Assembly (NCBI RefSeq): GCF_010820665.1
Contig: NZ_JAAIKC010000005.1
Coordinates: 310,001-374,000, forward strand
DNA from: Paenibacillus sp. SYP-B3998
GTDB taxonomy: Bacteria; Bacillota; Bacilli; Paenibacillales; NBRC-103111
DNA: 64,000 bases
Direction of reading: 5' to 3'
A model generated the notes under the pieces. The model was not told the DNA's origin and did no database searches. It saw only the letters and a program-made list of their open reading frames with translations. A program made the position numbers and the translations under genes. This document shows, one piece after another, positions 25,839-35,067 of this stretch. Position 1 is the first letter of the stretch; each line of letters begins with the position of its first letter.

Positions 25839-27647
25839 ATGCTTTCTGAAGCAAGAAAAGTTTTACAGCAAGTTTACGGCTACCCGGAGTTCCGAGAAGG
25901 TCAGAAAAATATAATAACGAACCTCTTAGAGGGTCAAGATACGCTTGGTATTATGCCTACAGGTGGCGGTAAATCAATCTGCTATCAGGTGCCTGCACTG
26001 CTTCTGGAGGGCGTAACCCTTGTTATTTCTCCCCTTATTTCGTTGATGAAGGATCAGGTGGACGCTCTAACGGTATTAGGCGTTCCTGCGACGTTTATTA
26101 ACAGCACGTTAGAAGCCAGAGAAGTGGAACAACGCATGCAGGGTGCCATGCAGGGGAAGTACAAGCTGCTGTATATCGCTCCGGAGCGGCTGGAATCAGA
26201 ACGGTTCCGGGCTCGGATGCATGCGCTCAATTTACCTCTTGTCGCCATCGACGAGGCACACTGCGTATCCCAATGGGGACATGATTTCCGTCCAAGCTAT
26301 GTATCCATCGCCCCGTTTATTCGCGAGCTGCCTAACCGGCCGATTGTAGCGGCTTTTACCGCAACGGCAACAGCTGAGGTTACGCAGGATATCGCCAGGC
26401 TGCTTGAGCTGGATGAAGCGGGCATCTATATTAACGGCTTCAGTCGGGACAATCTGGAGCTAACGATTTTGCGTGGGGAGAACAAGCGCGATTACATTCA
26501 AAACTATGTGAAAGAGCATACCCATCAGCCTGGGATCATCTATGCAGCGACGCGTAAAGACGTGGAAGACCTTTACGAGCTTTTACGCAAAAAAGGCTAT
26601 GCTGTAGGCAAGTATCACGCGGGCTTAACCGACGAGGAACGATCCTACATGCAGGAGGCTTTCCTGTATGATGATATTCGCGTAATGATTGCAACGAATG
26701 CATTTGGAATGGGGATTGACAAATCCAACGTCCGTTATGTCATACACTTTAACATGCCCAAAAATATGGAAGCGTATTATCAAGAAGCTGGCCGGGCGGG
26801 GCGTGACGGTGAGCCAAGTGAATGTATTCTCCTCTTCAGTGCGCAAGATATTATGACGCAGAAATTTCTCATTGAGCAGAACCAACTTTCTCCCGAGCGT
26901 AAAGCGAATGAATATAAAAAGCTTCAGACGATGATTGACTACTGTTATTCGCCACGATGCTTGCGAAACGTAATCTTGCACTATTTCGATGAAACCAATG
27001 TCAAAGATACATGTGGGAATTGCAGCTCTTGCAAAGACGATCGGGATACCGTAGATATTACCGTCGAAGCGCAAAAAATCTTTTCTTGTATTCGTCGTAT
27101 GCAAGAGCGATTTGGTATTTCCATGATTGCTTCTGTGCTCAAGGGCTCTAAGGCGAAGAAAATTGTGGATTATCGTTTTGATCGATTGCCAACGCACGGC
27201 ATTATGCGAGACCTGCCGGAAAAGGAAATATCCGACTTAATCAATGTGCTTATCTCCGAAGGATATTTAACGCTGTCCGATGGTCAATATCCAGTTGTGA
27301 AGCTGATGCAGCCAGCAGCAGATGTGTTGCAAGGGAAGCAGCAGGTGTTCCAGAAGGTCCGCAAGCAGCAGCAGAAAGCTGCCGCCATCGACAACACTTT
27401 GTTCGAGCAACTGCGTTTGCTTCGCAGGGAGATCGCTCAACGCGAGAAAGTGCCGCCGTACATCATTTTCTCAGACAGCACACTGCGTGAGATGAGTGAG
27501 GTTTGCCCGACGACGACAGCTAGCATGCTTAGAATTAAAGGTGTTGGTGAAGTGAAATTCCGCAATTACGGCATGCCTTTCTTGGAACTGCTTCGAACGT
27601 ATGCAGGGGAAAGTGAAGTCGGCGCAGCAGCGTATGACTTTGAGTAA
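25839..27647 (+). CDS. recQ: ATP-dependent DNA helicase RecQ
   Basis: A 602-residue 3'-5' helicase for recombination and replication-fork repair. Motif 0/I is FREGQKNI and [16 protein letters not shown] (about residues 20-50), motif [19 protein letters not shown] (about 140), motif [21 protein letters not shown] (about 320). The zinc-binding cysteines of the RQC region are in CYSPRCLR and CGNCSSC (about 368-394). A HRDC domain (about 525-592) ends the protein with [21 protein letters not shown]. The composition is the full RecQ architecture, as in E. coli RecQ. Confidence 0.96.
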   Translation: MLSEARKVLQQVYGYPEFREGQKNIITNLLEGQDTLGIMPTGGGKSICYQVPALLLEGVTLVISPLISLMKDQVDALTVLGVPATFINSTLEAREVEQRMQGAMQGKYKLLYIAPERLESERFRARMHALNLPLVAIDEAHCVSQWGHDFRPSYVSIAPFIRELPNRPIVAAFTATATAEVTQDIARLLELDEAGIYINGFSRDNLELTILRGENKRDYIQNYVKEHTHQPGIIYAATRKDVEDLYELLRKKGYAVGKYHAGLTDEERSYMQEAFLYDDIRVMIATNAFGMGIDKSNVRYVIHFNMPKNMEAYYQEAGRAGRDGEPSECILLFSAQDIMTQKFLIEQNQLSPERKANEYKKLQTMIDYCYSPRCLRNVILHYFDETNVKDTCGNCSSCKDDRDTVDITVEAQKIFSCIRRMQERFGISMIASVLKGSKAKKIVDYRFDRLPTHGIMRDLPEKEISDLINVLISEGYLTLSDGQYPVVKLMQPAADVLQGKQQVFQKVRKQQQKAAAIDNTLFEQLRLLRREIAQREKVPPYIIFSDSTLREMSEVCPTTTASMLRIKGVGEVKFRNYGMPFLELLRTYAGESEVGAAAYDFE

Positions 27648-27688
27648 GAAGTGGTAGTTTGTGGTTTGCGCTTGAAGGAGGCCGAGTG

Positions 27689-27994
27689 ATGAGGCTATCG
27701 GTTACTGAAATTGATGAAAGCTTGGGACAGGCGGCTGTTGCTGGCTGGACGACAGATGATCATAAATGGATCGTTCGTAAATACCGCTTTGCAGAGTTCC
27801 TTCAAGGGATCCATTTTGTGAATGAGGTTGCGAGATTTGCCGAAGCGAGCAACCATCATCCCCTGATTGCCATCGATTACAAAATGGTTACACTGCGATT
27901 AACCTCTTGGCACGCTGGAGGCCTAACCGCACTTGATTTCAGCACAGCGGCTCATTTTGAGCTTGCTTATAGTCGTTGTACTGCGCGTCAATAA
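27689..27994 (+). CDS. phhB: Pterin-4a-carbinolamine dehydratase
   Basis: A 101-residue protein of the PCD/DCoH fold. The active-site block SNHHPLIAIDYKMVTLRLTS with the paired His, and HAGGLTALD, are the family hallmarks. It dehydrates 4a-hydroxy-tetrahydropterins. GAAGGAGG lies six bases before the ATG at 27689. No aromatic amino acid hydroxylase gene is next to it; stand-alone copies are common and are thought to serve molybdopterin or pterin recycling. It follows recQ by 41 bases and may be in its operon. Confidence 0.87.
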   Translation: MRLSVTEIDESLGQAAVAGWTTDDHKWIVRKYRFAEFLQGIHFVNEVARFAEASNHHPLIAIDYKMVTLRLTSWHAGGLTALDFSTAAHFELAYSRCTARQ

Positions 27995-28006
27995 CGTTTG
28001 GGAAGG

Positions 28007-28507
28007 TCAGTCATTTTTAGCTACGTTGTAAACCATGCAGTGGAATAGCGCTGTTCCTGTGGGGGTGCTTCTCTCATACGTATCTGTAATGGTAAACCCC
28101 GCTCTTTCATAGGTCCGGATGGCCCGCTCGTTCCAGACGAGCACCTCCAGATCAATTTCATGCTGCGGAGCTCTACGCTTAGCCTCATCAACGAGCAGCT
28201 TAATGAGATGTTGACCTAATCCTTTGCCTGCTCCGCATAGGTCGGGTCGAAGCCCAACTCCCAAACGTGTAACGCCGACAATAGGGAAGAATTGAGCAAA
28301 GCCACACAAATGTTCATGTTCATCCACAATTGCCGCATACTGCTGAGTTCTAATGACGGGATCAGCGAACTCACTGTCGTCACGAAGCATAATTTCCCAT
28401 TTTGGCCAATTATAGATGTCATAGGGTTGTGGATAGCTCCACGAGCATAATTCCTGGCCTTGAGATTGTGTGAGGACAACAATTTGCCATTTTAAATTAA
28501 GGTTCAT
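28007..28507 (-). CDS. GNAT N-acetyltransferase
   Basis: A 166-residue single-domain acetyltransferase. RLGVGLRPDLCGAGKGLGQHL is the acetyl-CoA loop region and LVWNERAIRTYERAGFTIT the final GNAT strand-helix. The N-terminal part CSWSYPQPYDIYNWPKWE is common to a subgroup of Bacillus YkkB-like enzymes. Substrate unknown. It is convergent with the pterin dehydratase gene, and divergent from the membrane protein gene on its other side. Confidence 0.85.
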   Translation of the reverse strand: MNLNLKWQIVVLTQSQGQELCSWSYPQPYDIYNWPKWEIMLRDDSEFADPVIRTQQYAAIVDEHEHLCGFAQFFPIVGVTRLGVGLRPDLCGAGKGLGQHLIKLLVDEAKRRAPQHEIDLEVLVWNERAIRTYERAGFTITDTYERSTPTGTALFHCMVYNVAKND

Positions 28508-28545
28508 TTTTGTTAATCGCCCTTCTTAGTATGGTGGAGGTCCAT

Positions 28546-29202
28546 ATGTTAGTTCAACTTGAAATTCCGATCAGTACGATTACGTTATTCTCGATGCTCG
28601 TACTGGGACTGAGCCTTTTTCGAATCTCTCTTAAGACCAGATGGCCGCTTGTTTTATTGGCGTCATTTTTTTTATCGTCTATGAGTTTTCTAGTATCAAC
28701 GTTGCAGCTTAAGGCTATAATCCCTATGTTGATGATTGTCATGCAAGCTGTGCTTATTCACTACATCTTTCGATTGCGCAAATTCCTTTCCTTAATGGTA
28801 GCTTTTCTTGGTTCTCTTGGATATACCATTTATTTAGCCATTATGTATTTTCTTATGATCCTATTTACTGAGGATTCTTTGAATGATTATTTTTATGAAC
28901 TTAACCTATCTGCATACGCAGTGAAAATTGTTGCTGCATGTTTCTCATGCCTTACTGGCTATATAATAGTCAAGAAAAGATTAGGTTTTACCGTTCAAAT
29001 GAAACTAAGTGGTAAGTACTTACGGCAGTCGCAGAGCAAATCTTTATTCATTATATTTCTCGTCGCTTTTATATTGTTCTCCTCTGCGTATTATGCAGTT
29101 ACGTTGCATATAGCTGCTATCTTCTATTCTGCTGCAAGCTTTTGCCTGTTCCTAGCTTGGATCATCTATCTGCTCTACAAAAAAGAGATGGAAGAAAGCT
29201 AA
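28546..29202 (+). CDS. Integral membrane protein of unknown function
   Basis: 218 residues with about six or seven hydrophobic segments and short loops; it ends in a charged KKEMEES tail. The ATG at 28546 has GGTGGAGG five bases upstream, so the longer frame from 28510 is not used. Its topology resembles the N-terminal membrane half of peptide-sensing histidine kinases, but no kinase part is present. I do not recognise a family. Confidence 0.7.
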   Translation: MLVQLEIPISTITLFSMLVLGLSLFRISLKTRWPLVLLASFFLSSMSFLVSTLQLKAIIPMLMIVMQAVLIHYIFRLRKFLSLMVAFLGSLGYTIYLAIMYFLMILFTEDSLNDYFYELNLSAYAVKIVAACFSCLTGYIIVKKRLGFTVQMKLSGKYLRQSQSKSLFIIFLVAFILFSSAYYAVTLHIAAIFYSAASFCLFLAWIIYLLYKKEMEES

Positions 29203-29302
29203 TAGGTAGGTCCATACAAATTTTCTGACAATTTCTCCATTCAATTTTTACAAAAATAGCGTACAATAGATATATTCAAGTATTGGAATAGGAGGTCTTA
29301 AG

Positions 29303-29776
29303 ATGACTCAAGTGTTAATTAGAGAAGCAACCATACAAGATATTCCACAGCTAAAAACGCTGATGCTCGCTTATATTGTAGACTTCTATGAGTACCGTCA
29401 GCCAGAGGATGAGAAGTTGAACGGCTTAATTGATCTGCTGCTTGAGCAGAAGGATGGCATTCAGTTCGTTGCAGAAACCGAAGAAGGTACACTGGTTGGT
29501 TTCGCTACCCTGTATTTTACGTTCAGTACGCTCCGCGCATCCAAGATCGCTATAATGAACGATTTGTTTGTGACAGAGGCAGAGCGTGGGTTAGGCGCAG
29601 CAGCGAAGCTGTTCGCAGCCTGCAAAGGCTATGCGGCTAGACATGGCTATGCTAATTTATCATGGACCACGCACAAGGAAAATTTCCGTGCGCACAAATT
29701 TTACGATAAAATGGGTGGAGAGCTAGGCGAATGGCTGAGCTATTCCATCAATCCGACGATTGGAATAGGCGATTAA
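29303..29776 (+). CDS. GNAT N-acetyltransferase
   Basis: A 157-residue acetyltransferase that starts with IREATIQDIPQLKTLMLAY, a typical first GNAT strand-helix. The acetyl-CoA region is MNDLFVTEAERGLGAAAKLF and the C-terminal block NFRAHKFYDKMGGELGEW. AGGAGGTC precedes the ATG. The sulfurtransferase gene begins 30 bases after its stop and may be co-transcribed. Substrate unknown. Confidence 0.87.
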   Translation: MTQVLIREATIQDIPQLKTLMLAYIVDFYEYRQPEDEKLNGLIDLLLEQKDGIQFVAETEEGTLVGFATLYFTFSTLRASKIAIMNDLFVTEAERGLGAAAKLFAACKGYAARHGYANLSWTTHKENFRAHKFYDKMGGELGEWLSYSINPTIGIGD

Positions 29777-29806
29777 TCGATTTATATAGAAAGGTGGCCT
29801 CATACT

Positions 29807-30643
29807 ATGGAAAATATCGTGAGTCAGACTTGGCTGCTTGGACAACTGGGCAACGCGAACATTGTCATTGCGGATTGCCGTTTTGCGCTAGGACAACCAG
29901 AAGCAGGCAGAGATTATTACTCGAAAGATCATATAACGGGCGCTGTTTATGTGGATCTGGAGCAAGACTTATCCGGTGCCAAAATGGCGCACGGAGGCCG
30001 TCATCCCTTGCCTGATTTGGGCGCATTCTCGATCCTTGTGGGTAATCTCGGTATCGATGCCACGCAAACAGTAATTGCCTATGATGACCAAGGAGGAGCC
30101 ATGGCTTCCCGCCTATGGTGGATGCTTAAGTTCCTCGGCCACTCCGAGGTGTATGTGCTGGATCAGGGTTACTCGGCTTGGAAAGCAGCTGGATATCCCG
30201 TCACGGAAGAAGTGCCTGAGGTTTCCCCGCGCACCTTCTCGCCGAAGGTTCATCGATCGATGCTAGCGAGCATGGATGAGGTGAAGGACAAGCTAGGGCA
30301 CGCAGGCACTGTACTCGTTGACTCTCGCGAGGAGCGCCGCTATCTCGGGCTGGAAGAGCCCATCGACGTTGTAGCTGGGCATATTCCCGGCGCACGGAAT
30401 TACTTCTGGAAGGGCGTCCTCGATGAATCGGGGGCTTGGCGGAAAGCCGCAGATCAAGAGCAGCACTTTGCTGGACTTCGCGACGCGGAAGAGATCATCG
30501 TATACTGCGGCTCTGGTGTAACGGCTTGTCCGAACGTGCTGGCGCTGACGGAAGCGGGCTTTGACAATGTGAAGCTATACAGCGGAAGCTGGAGCGATTG
30601 GATTAGCTGGGAAGAGAACCCGATTGCTAAGGGTGAGGAGTAA
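29807..30643 (+). CDS. Tandem-rhodanese sulfurtransferase
   Basis: A 278-residue thiosulfate/3-mercaptopyruvate sulfurtransferase. The first rhodanese repeat (about 1-130) lacks the catalytic Cys; the second (about 150-278) has it in IVYCGSGVTACPNVLAL near residue 230. GAVYVDLEQDLSG and GHIPGARNYFWKG are the matching strands of the two repeats. The CGSGVTA loop is closer to mercaptopyruvate sulfurtransferases (SseA) than to CRKGVT thiosulfate enzymes. AAAGGTGG lies upstream. Confidence 0.92.
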   Translation: MENIVSQTWLLGQLGNANIVIADCRFALGQPEAGRDYYSKDHITGAVYVDLEQDLSGAKMAHGGRHPLPDLGAFSILVGNLGIDATQTVIAYDDQGGAMASRLWWMLKFLGHSEVYVLDQGYSAWKAAGYPVTEEVPEVSPRTFSPKVHRSMLASMDEVKDKLGHAGTVLVDSREERRYLGLEEPIDVVAGHIPGARNYFWKGVLDESGAWRKAADQEQHFAGLRDAEEIIVYCGSGVTACPNVLALTEAGFDNVKLYSGSWSDWISWEENPIAKGEE

Positions 30644-30973
30644 GAGCGGAGAGACCGCGTTGGGCGCGGGTTGGAGGGTTGTGGCAGGTGCGAGTATATG
30701 ACCTGTTGCGATCCTCTTTGTTTTCTCGTACAATCACTTGCAAACAAACACACGCTGAAAACAGTTACAGCAGGCCCAGAGCTAGCCAAGGTTCAACAAT
30801 CGGGACAGGTTACTGTTGAACGCTCGTCCACCTTGTCCTTCCACAAACATGCGTGGCGTCCCTTTGGCTTGGGAGCAAGAGTTCGACAGCCATGAAGAGC
30901 GAGCCATTGTGTTTGGATGGCGTTGCCTTTGTTCCCCGGTTTGTCGGCGTCGGCAGCAGGAACGTACAGGCTC

Positions 30974-30984
30974 GGGGGGGGGGG
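30974..30984 (+). repeat. Homopolymer of 11 G
   Basis: An uninterrupted run of eleven G between the sulfurtransferase and padR genes. Runs of this length are prone to slippage and also to sequencing error. Confidence 0.85.
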
Positions 30985-31106
30985 ATTGTTGCGGCGGAGC
31001 CACGGCCTACCATTCGCGCAAACCGTCACCCTATCCGTTACCCACATCAATTCACCTTCCCTTGGATTTCGTTTACAATTGTCTTACCTACCTCGGGTAG
31101 TTTACC

Positions 31107-31151
31107 TTGATCTTATATTACACTAGTGTTATATTACATGTATGTAATATA
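31107..31151 (+). promoter_or_regulatory. padR promoter with overlapping palindromic operator
   Basis: TTGATC (31107-31112), 17-bp spacer and TATATT (31130-31135). A perfect inverted repeat, arms TATATTACAT and ATGTAATATA around GT (31130-31151), covers the -10 and the expected start. The spacer holds a second copy of TTATATTACA (31113-31122; the other is at 31129-31138) and a 10-bp palindrome ACACTAGTGT. TACAT/ATGTA half-sites are typical of PadR operators, so autorepression is the likely use. Confidence 0.72.
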
Positions 31152-31165
31152 AATGGAGGTAAACA

Positions 31166-31738
31166 ATGAATCGTCTTTCCAACGTGGAATTTATGTTGCT
31201 GCAGATTATTGCGGAATCCAAACAAGCGTCAGGGTACCAAATCAATAAGTTGATAGAGCTTAGAGGCTACAGGGAATGGGCGAATATAGGCACTACTTCT
31301 ATTTACGCCGGTTTGCAGAAACTGAAAGATAAACAATTGATCCGATCCGAAGATTCCGGTCATAAGTCTGGCAAAGGACCTTTGCCGTCCACATATGTCA
31401 TGATGGAAGCCGGTATAGAAGCATTGAGAAATGAAATCATCATAAGCCTAACTTCCGCGCGGGAGCGGGATAACCGTTTCGATTTAGGGCTCGCTGCGCT
31501 CCCTTTTATCAGGAAAAATGAAGCCGTGGAAGCTCTGCGGAAGCGGCAGGACTTTCTTGATGAGACATTGAGGAACATAGAGCAGAAATATGAATCGCAA
31601 GGCGGCTATCGATTGCCGCTGCACGTAAGGGCTCTTTTTCTTCACCCGATGAGTTTCATCGAAAATGAAAAGACATTTGTCGCCAATCTGATCAGCGAAT
31701 TAATAGGGGAACTGGAGGGCCATGCCCATGATGATTGA
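31166..31738 (+). CDS. PadR-family transcriptional regulator
   Basis: 190 residues: a winged helix-turn-helix (about 1-95, with EFMLLQIIAESKQASGYQI and TTSIYAGLQKLKDKQLI) followed by a helical dimerisation region with RKRQDFLDETLRNIEQKYES. AATGGAGG lies upstream of the ATG, and a palindromic operator overlaps the promoter. The BtrH-like gene starts before its stop, so regulator and partner are coupled. PadR proteins commonly repress their own small operons and release DNA on binding phenolics or drugs; the ligand here is unknown. Confidence 0.9.
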   Translation: MNRLSNVEFMLLQIIAESKQASGYQINKLIELRGYREWANIGTTSIYAGLQKLKDKQLIRSEDSGHKSGKGPLPSTYVMMEAGIEALRNEIIISLTSARERDNRFDLGLAALPFIRKNEAVEALRKRQDFLDETLRNIEQKYESQGGYRLPLHVRALFLHPMSFIENEKTFVANLISELIGELEGHAHDD

Positions 31739-32708
31739 AGGTTTTGCACTTTTTCAGGGAGAACACTGCGAGACGACAGCGATGGGCAATCTCCTTCAAC
31801 ATGAAGGTGTTCGTTTATCGGAGCCGATGTTATTCGGTATTGGGCAAGGTTTGGGATTCATTTATTGGGATTCGAAGGGGATGGAATTTCCTTTTATTGG
31901 GGGGAGAGCGAAGCCTGATGAACTGTCTGCTTGCCTAGCATCGAGGCTCAATTTGAACATCAGGGCGCAAGAGACCTCGTCTGTCACAAAAGCATGGCAG
32001 AACGTACAAAGCTGCATAGCTCAGGGAATTCCTGTGGGACTTAAATTAGATTCATATTATTTAGATTACTTTACGAACAAAGTACACTTTGCAGCCCACT
32101 ATGCGGTGATATATGGCATGGATGACGAATTCGCCTATATGGCAGACACTAGCCAACAAGGTGGTCTCGTGACAACGAGATTATCGAATTTGACCCTGGC
32201 AAGAAACGCGAAGGGGCCCATGAGCTCCAGAAATCGCTCCTTTACGATTGAGCAAACGGGTACCCTTCCACCGCTTGTACCCGCCATACGATCATCCCTT
32301 ATTAACAATGCTCATGACTATTTGAATCCGCCCATTCGCAATATGGGGAATAAAGGAATAAAAAAAATGAGCGATGAAATTCTAAAGTGGCCCTCTAGAA
32401 GTAAGGATTTAGAGAAGGATCTATGTTTGACAGCTTTATTGATGGAAAGAGCGGGGACTGGCGGCGCCTTATTTCGAAACCTATATAGAGATTTTCTCAA
32501 AGAATGCGTGGATTTGCTCGGTGATTCCAAATTAGAACAAGCATACCTTCAGTTTGTGGAAATCGCGCCGATGTGGAATGGTGTTTCGGAGTCAATTGAC
32601 AATGCGGGAAGAACTGGAAATCTACAGGAACTAAAACTTGCATCCGAGCTTTTGGTCGATATTGCGGAGAGAGAACGAGTAGCCATGGAGCTTTTATTGA
32701 CAATTTAA
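31728..32708 (+). CDS. BtrH-type (BtrH_N/DUF4872) cysteine acyltransferase or peptidase-like protein
   Basis: 326 residues from the ATG at 31728, eight bases after GGAGGG; ATGs at 31722 and 31731 are alternatives. The N-terminal block GEHCETTAMGNLLQHEG, then LSEPMLFGIGQGLGFIYWD, is the BtrH_N signature with the putative nucleophilic Cys. HFAAHYAVIYGMDD and MADTS supply the candidate His and Asp. BtrH attaches the aminoacyl side chain in butirosin biosynthesis in Bacillus circulans. No aminoglycoside, carrier protein or other butirosin genes are present, so a similar acyl transfer or peptide cleavage is all that can be inferred. Overlap with padR suggests one operon. Confidence 0.78.
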   Translation: MMIEGFALFQGEHCETTAMGNLLQHEGVRLSEPMLFGIGQGLGFIYWDSKGMEFPFIGGRAKPDELSACLASRLNLNIRAQETSSVTKAWQNVQSCIAQGIPVGLKLDSYYLDYFTNKVHFAAHYAVIYGMDDEFAYMADTSQQGGLVTTRLSNLTLARNAKGPMSSRNRSFTIEQTGTLPPLVPAIRSSLINNAHDYLNPPIRNMGNKGIKKMSDEILKWPSRSKDLEKDLCLTALLMERAGTGGALFRNLYRDFLKECVDLLGDSKLEQAYLQFVEIAPMWNGVSESIDNAGRTGNLQELKLASELLVDIAERERVAMELLLTI

Positions 32709-33036
32709 TTGTATAATTGGATTCGCAACTCGTTCTGAATCGACATTTGGGGTAGACGCAAACAACCGTCAACAGGCTGAAAATAACAGCGTTGCAGCCT
32801 GCGTATCTGTCACCCACACCTTTCGGATGCTACCTTGCTGCTTACCTTTTGTTGGCGTTCCGTTCGCCTTCGCCTAGTACCTTGGGTTAGCTTACCTTGG
32901 CGTTCCACCCTGGTCCCGCCGTCCACGGGCTTGCTCGCAGGCTGAATACACGAATACGGACCTCTGCATATACATAAAGAAGGCCGGTAGATCCACTCTT
33001 TGGAGCAGCTGCCGGCCTATTTGGTGTGCGACTAAA
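32709..33036. other. 328-base gene-free stretch after the BtrH-like gene
   Basis: No gene is visible. It contains a 7-bp inverted repeat (CAGGCTG with CAGCCTG around 32774-32800), a pyrimidine-rich, GC-rich tract with repeated CTTGGCGTTCC-like words, and at its end the terminator of the convergent minus-strand oxidoreductase gene. Some words resemble the stretch at 30738-30775, which flanks the other side of the PadR/BtrH pair. Confidence 0.55.
32991..33018 (-). terminator. Terminator of the MDR oxidoreductase gene
   Basis: AGGCCGG (32991-32997) pairs with CCGGCCT (33012-33018), with TTCTTTAT following on the minus strand. It lies 19 bases after the minus-strand stop codon at 33037. Confidence 0.55.
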
Positions 33037-34005
33037 TCATGTTCCAAAAGTTATGACCACATTTCCCTTTTTGTGCCCTTTTTCAACATATCTGTGAGCC
33101 TCGGCAGTCTGTTCCAACGGATAACGTCTATCTATGACAGATTTAATCTTCCCCGCCTCAACAAGCTCTTTGAGGAAGTTTAAATTTTCTTTATTCTGCT
33201 TTAAGCCCGCAGCGGTAAAAATTGCTTTTTTGCTGCCGATCTTGGAAGTCCATAGCATTTGAAGCATAACTCCCAGTGAAGGGACAGTGGAGAGATAGAT
33301 TCCTCGTTGCTTTAGCGAGCTTTTACATTGTGAAAAAGAACGCTTGCCTACCGCATCGAAAATAACGTCATAGGTCTGATCACTTTTGGTAAAGTCCTCC
33401 TCGGTATAGTCAATGACCTGATCGGCTCCCAGAGATTTCACTAATTCTAAATTTGTGGAACTGCATACTCCAGTAACTTCTGCCCCAAAGTACTTGGCAA
33501 GCTGTACAGCATAAGCACCTACCGATCCAGAAGCGCCATGGATAAGGACTTTTTGTCCGCTCTGAATAATTGCCGTATCTCTAAGGAAAATCAATGCAGT
33601 TAATGCCCCGTCACAGACGCCGGCGGCTTCTTCATAGGCCGCGTTGACCGGTTTGATGATCACCGATTTGTCTTCGGGCAGACACATGTACTCGGCATGA
33701 GCGCCAAAGCTATTTGGACTTATACCAAAAACCTGGTCACCTTTCTTAAATAGCTTCACATCTTTTCCTACGGATTCAATTTCCCCAGCTAGTTCAACCC
33801 CTAATATATTATTTTTGGGTCTCATGAGACCATAAAGAAGTCTGATAATAAAGGGGTTAGCCTTTCGAAAGGCACAGTCCGATGGTGTTACGATTGCCGC
33901 ATGTATTTGTATCCGTACTTCATTGTCTTTGGGAGTAGGTTTTTCTACCTCTTTGAGCTGAAGAACGTCCGGTGTTCCGTATTTTGTGCATACAATCGCT
34001 CTCAT
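33037..34005 (-). CDS. Zinc-independent NAD(P)-dependent alcohol dehydrogenase/quinone reductase (MDR)
   Basis: 322 residues from the ATG at 34005, which has CCAGGAGGA upstream; a longer frame to 34029 would put the ribosome binding site inside the gene. [20 protein letters not shown] at the start, [22 protein letters not shown] near residue 70, and the cofactor loop [23 protein letters not shown] near 145 place it in the quinone oxidoreductase branch without structural zinc. The XRE gene ends about 20 bases upstream of its start, so the membrane protein, XRE and MDR genes may form one minus-strand operon. Substrate unknown. Confidence 0.87.
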   Translation of the reverse strand: MRAIVCTKYGTPDVLQLKEVEKPTPKDNEVRIQIHAAIVTPSDCAFRKANPFIIRLLYGLMRPKNNILGVELAGEIESVGKDVKLFKKGDQVFGISPNSFGAHAEYMCLPEDKSVIIKPVNAAYEEAAGVCDGALTALIFLRDTAIIQSGQKVLIHGASGSVGAYAVQLAKYFGAEVTGVCSSTNLELVKSLGADQVIDYTEEDFTKSDQTYDVIFDAVGKRSFSQCKSSLKQRGIYLSTVPSLGVMLQMLWTSKIGSKKAIFTAAGLKQNKENLNFLKELVEAGKIKSVIDRRYPLEQTAEAHRYVEKGHKKGNVVITFGT

Positions 34006-34025
34006 ATGAATTCCTCCTGGATTGT

Positions 34026-34247
34026 TCATACATTGTTATCTTCTAAAAAGAACACTTCTTCCAACGGTAAGCTGAAGACGAGAGCAATGCGAAAAGCTAA
34101 TTCCAGAGAAGGGGAGTATTTTCCTTTTTCCATGGCTACGATGGTTTGTCGTGTCACACCCACTTTATCAGCTAATTGTTGTTGGGTCATTTCATCATGG
34201 TTAAAACGTAATTTCCGAATGTGATTGCCAATAAGACATTTGCCCAT
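34026..34247 (-). CDS. XRE-family helix-turn-helix regulator
   Basis: 73 residues from the ATG at 34247 (GGAGAGGAG upstream): [20 protein letters not shown], then [20 protein letters not shown] is the Cro/CI-type recognition helix, and [10 protein letters not shown] the end. A longer frame to 34307 lies inside the upstream gene. It starts one base after the stop of the membrane protein gene. Small XRE repressors paired with a four-span membrane protein are frequent in Bacillota; the regulator probably binds the palindrome at 34720-34736. Confidence 0.88.
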   Translation of the reverse strand: MGKCLIGNHIRKLRFNHDEMTQQQLADKVGVTRQTIVAMEKGKYSPSLELAFRIALVFSLPLEEVFFLEDNNV

Positions 34248-34248
34248 C

Positions 34249-34695
34249 TTAAACTCCTCTCCGATAAAGATAGAGCTGTGTGATAGCTCCAACCACTTCT
34301 GACGCAAGCCCTGAGAAAATAAGTAAGATGAACATCACAAAGGGCGGCATATGCAAGACCAGTGATCCCATCGATAGAAGAAAGCCAAAGATAAACATAT
34401 AATGAGAATTCCTTGTGGCTTTCAATTCAATTAGCTTATCTAGTTCATCAGAAAATGAAGGTTCTTCTTCTTTCGTAGTTATTCTATAGATGATATTGAA
34501 TACAATATTAATGATGATTTTTGCCACAATCGACACCGGGATTAAGATTAAGATGACGGCCCCCCAAAAGCGAAAGGTTTCTGTCGAATCTATGCTTCCT
34601 TCTGGGTAGCTTTGAAACACATACAAGCAATAGCATCCAAAAATGAGTAAGGTGCCAATTAAAGATGCGATATTCTTCTTTTCTTGATAGGACAT
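34249..34695 (-). CDS. Four-span membrane protein coupled to the XRE regulator
   Basis: 148 residues with hydrophobic segments near 10-27, 42-68, 98-116 and 118-140, separated by a charged cytoplasmic stretch EEEPSFSDELDKLIELKATR. ACAGGAGGA precedes the ATG. It shares the operon with the small XRE gene. Such pairs are widespread in Bacillota; I know of no proven role. Confidence 0.75.
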   Translation of the reverse strand: MSYQEKKNIASLIGTLLIFGCYCLYVFQSYPEGSIDSTETFRFWGAVILILIPVSIVAKIIINIVFNIIYRITTKEEEPSFSDELDKLIELKATRNSHYMFIFGFLLSMGSLVLHMPPFVMFILLIFSGLASEVVGAITQLYLYRRGV

Positions 34696-34719
34696 AAATG
34701 ATTCCTCCTGTACGATTAT

Positions 34720-34743
34720 TTTTACTTCAAGTAAAATATTATA
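34720..34743 (-). promoter_or_regulatory. Promoter -10 and palindromic operator of the XRE operon
   Basis: A 17-base palindrome with arms TTTTACTT and AAGTAAAA around one base (34720-34736) directly follows a minus-strand TATAAT (34743-34738). It lies 25 to 41 bases before the first gene start. The position fits autorepression by the XRE protein. No clear -35 was found. Confidence 0.55.
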
Positions 34744-35038
34744 TACACAATGTAAATAAATTCATTCATAATGTCAAGTTAACTTAACATTATATAGTAA
34801 AAATAATTCCCTGAACCCTTAAAAAGTTTATAAGTGGTTAGATAAAATGAGTGGAATTTTAAAAACACGGTCGTATGACGAGTTGATGGAGAGAATACAG
34901 GTTGGTCTATACGGATCGGCAGTTTAGGCGGTTATATAGGGGGCTGTACATGGTTAGTCAATTGTTGCTCTTGGGAGGAAACCCTATGAAAATTTGCACT
35001 TCTTGGTGCATAACAGTAAATACGCATCAATAAGTTTA

Positions 35039-35067
35039 TTGACACAAGGTTAATTCTATGTTATTTT
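35039..35067 (+). promoter_or_regulatory. metQ operon promoter
   Basis: Consensus TTGACA (35039-35044), 17-bp spacer, TATTTT (35062-35067). A GGTTAA (35048-35053) and a TTAACC (about 35077-35082) form an inverted repeat across the -10, a possible operator. Confidence 0.7.

Larger units (their letters stand above)
30644..31165. other. 522-base gene-free stretch before the PadR/BtrH cassette
   Basis: Several overlapping short frames exist on both strands, but none has a ribosome binding site, a known domain or a coherent codon pattern. The middle is GC-rich with an 11-G run at 30974-30984. The last 60 bases switch abruptly to AT-rich sequence with the padR promoter and operator. It reads as a relic or an insertion boundary; nothing in it can be named. 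Confidence 0.6.

Noticed and set aside
30793..31126. Overlapping frames on both strands between the sulfurtransferase and padR
   Set aside because: They are interrupted by the G-run, lack ribosome binding sites, and share no domain or codon bias. A reading reminiscent of a copper amine oxidase N-domain was too short to trust.
34841..34935. Small plus-strand ORF near 34848
   Set aside because: On exact reading the frame stops after four codons.
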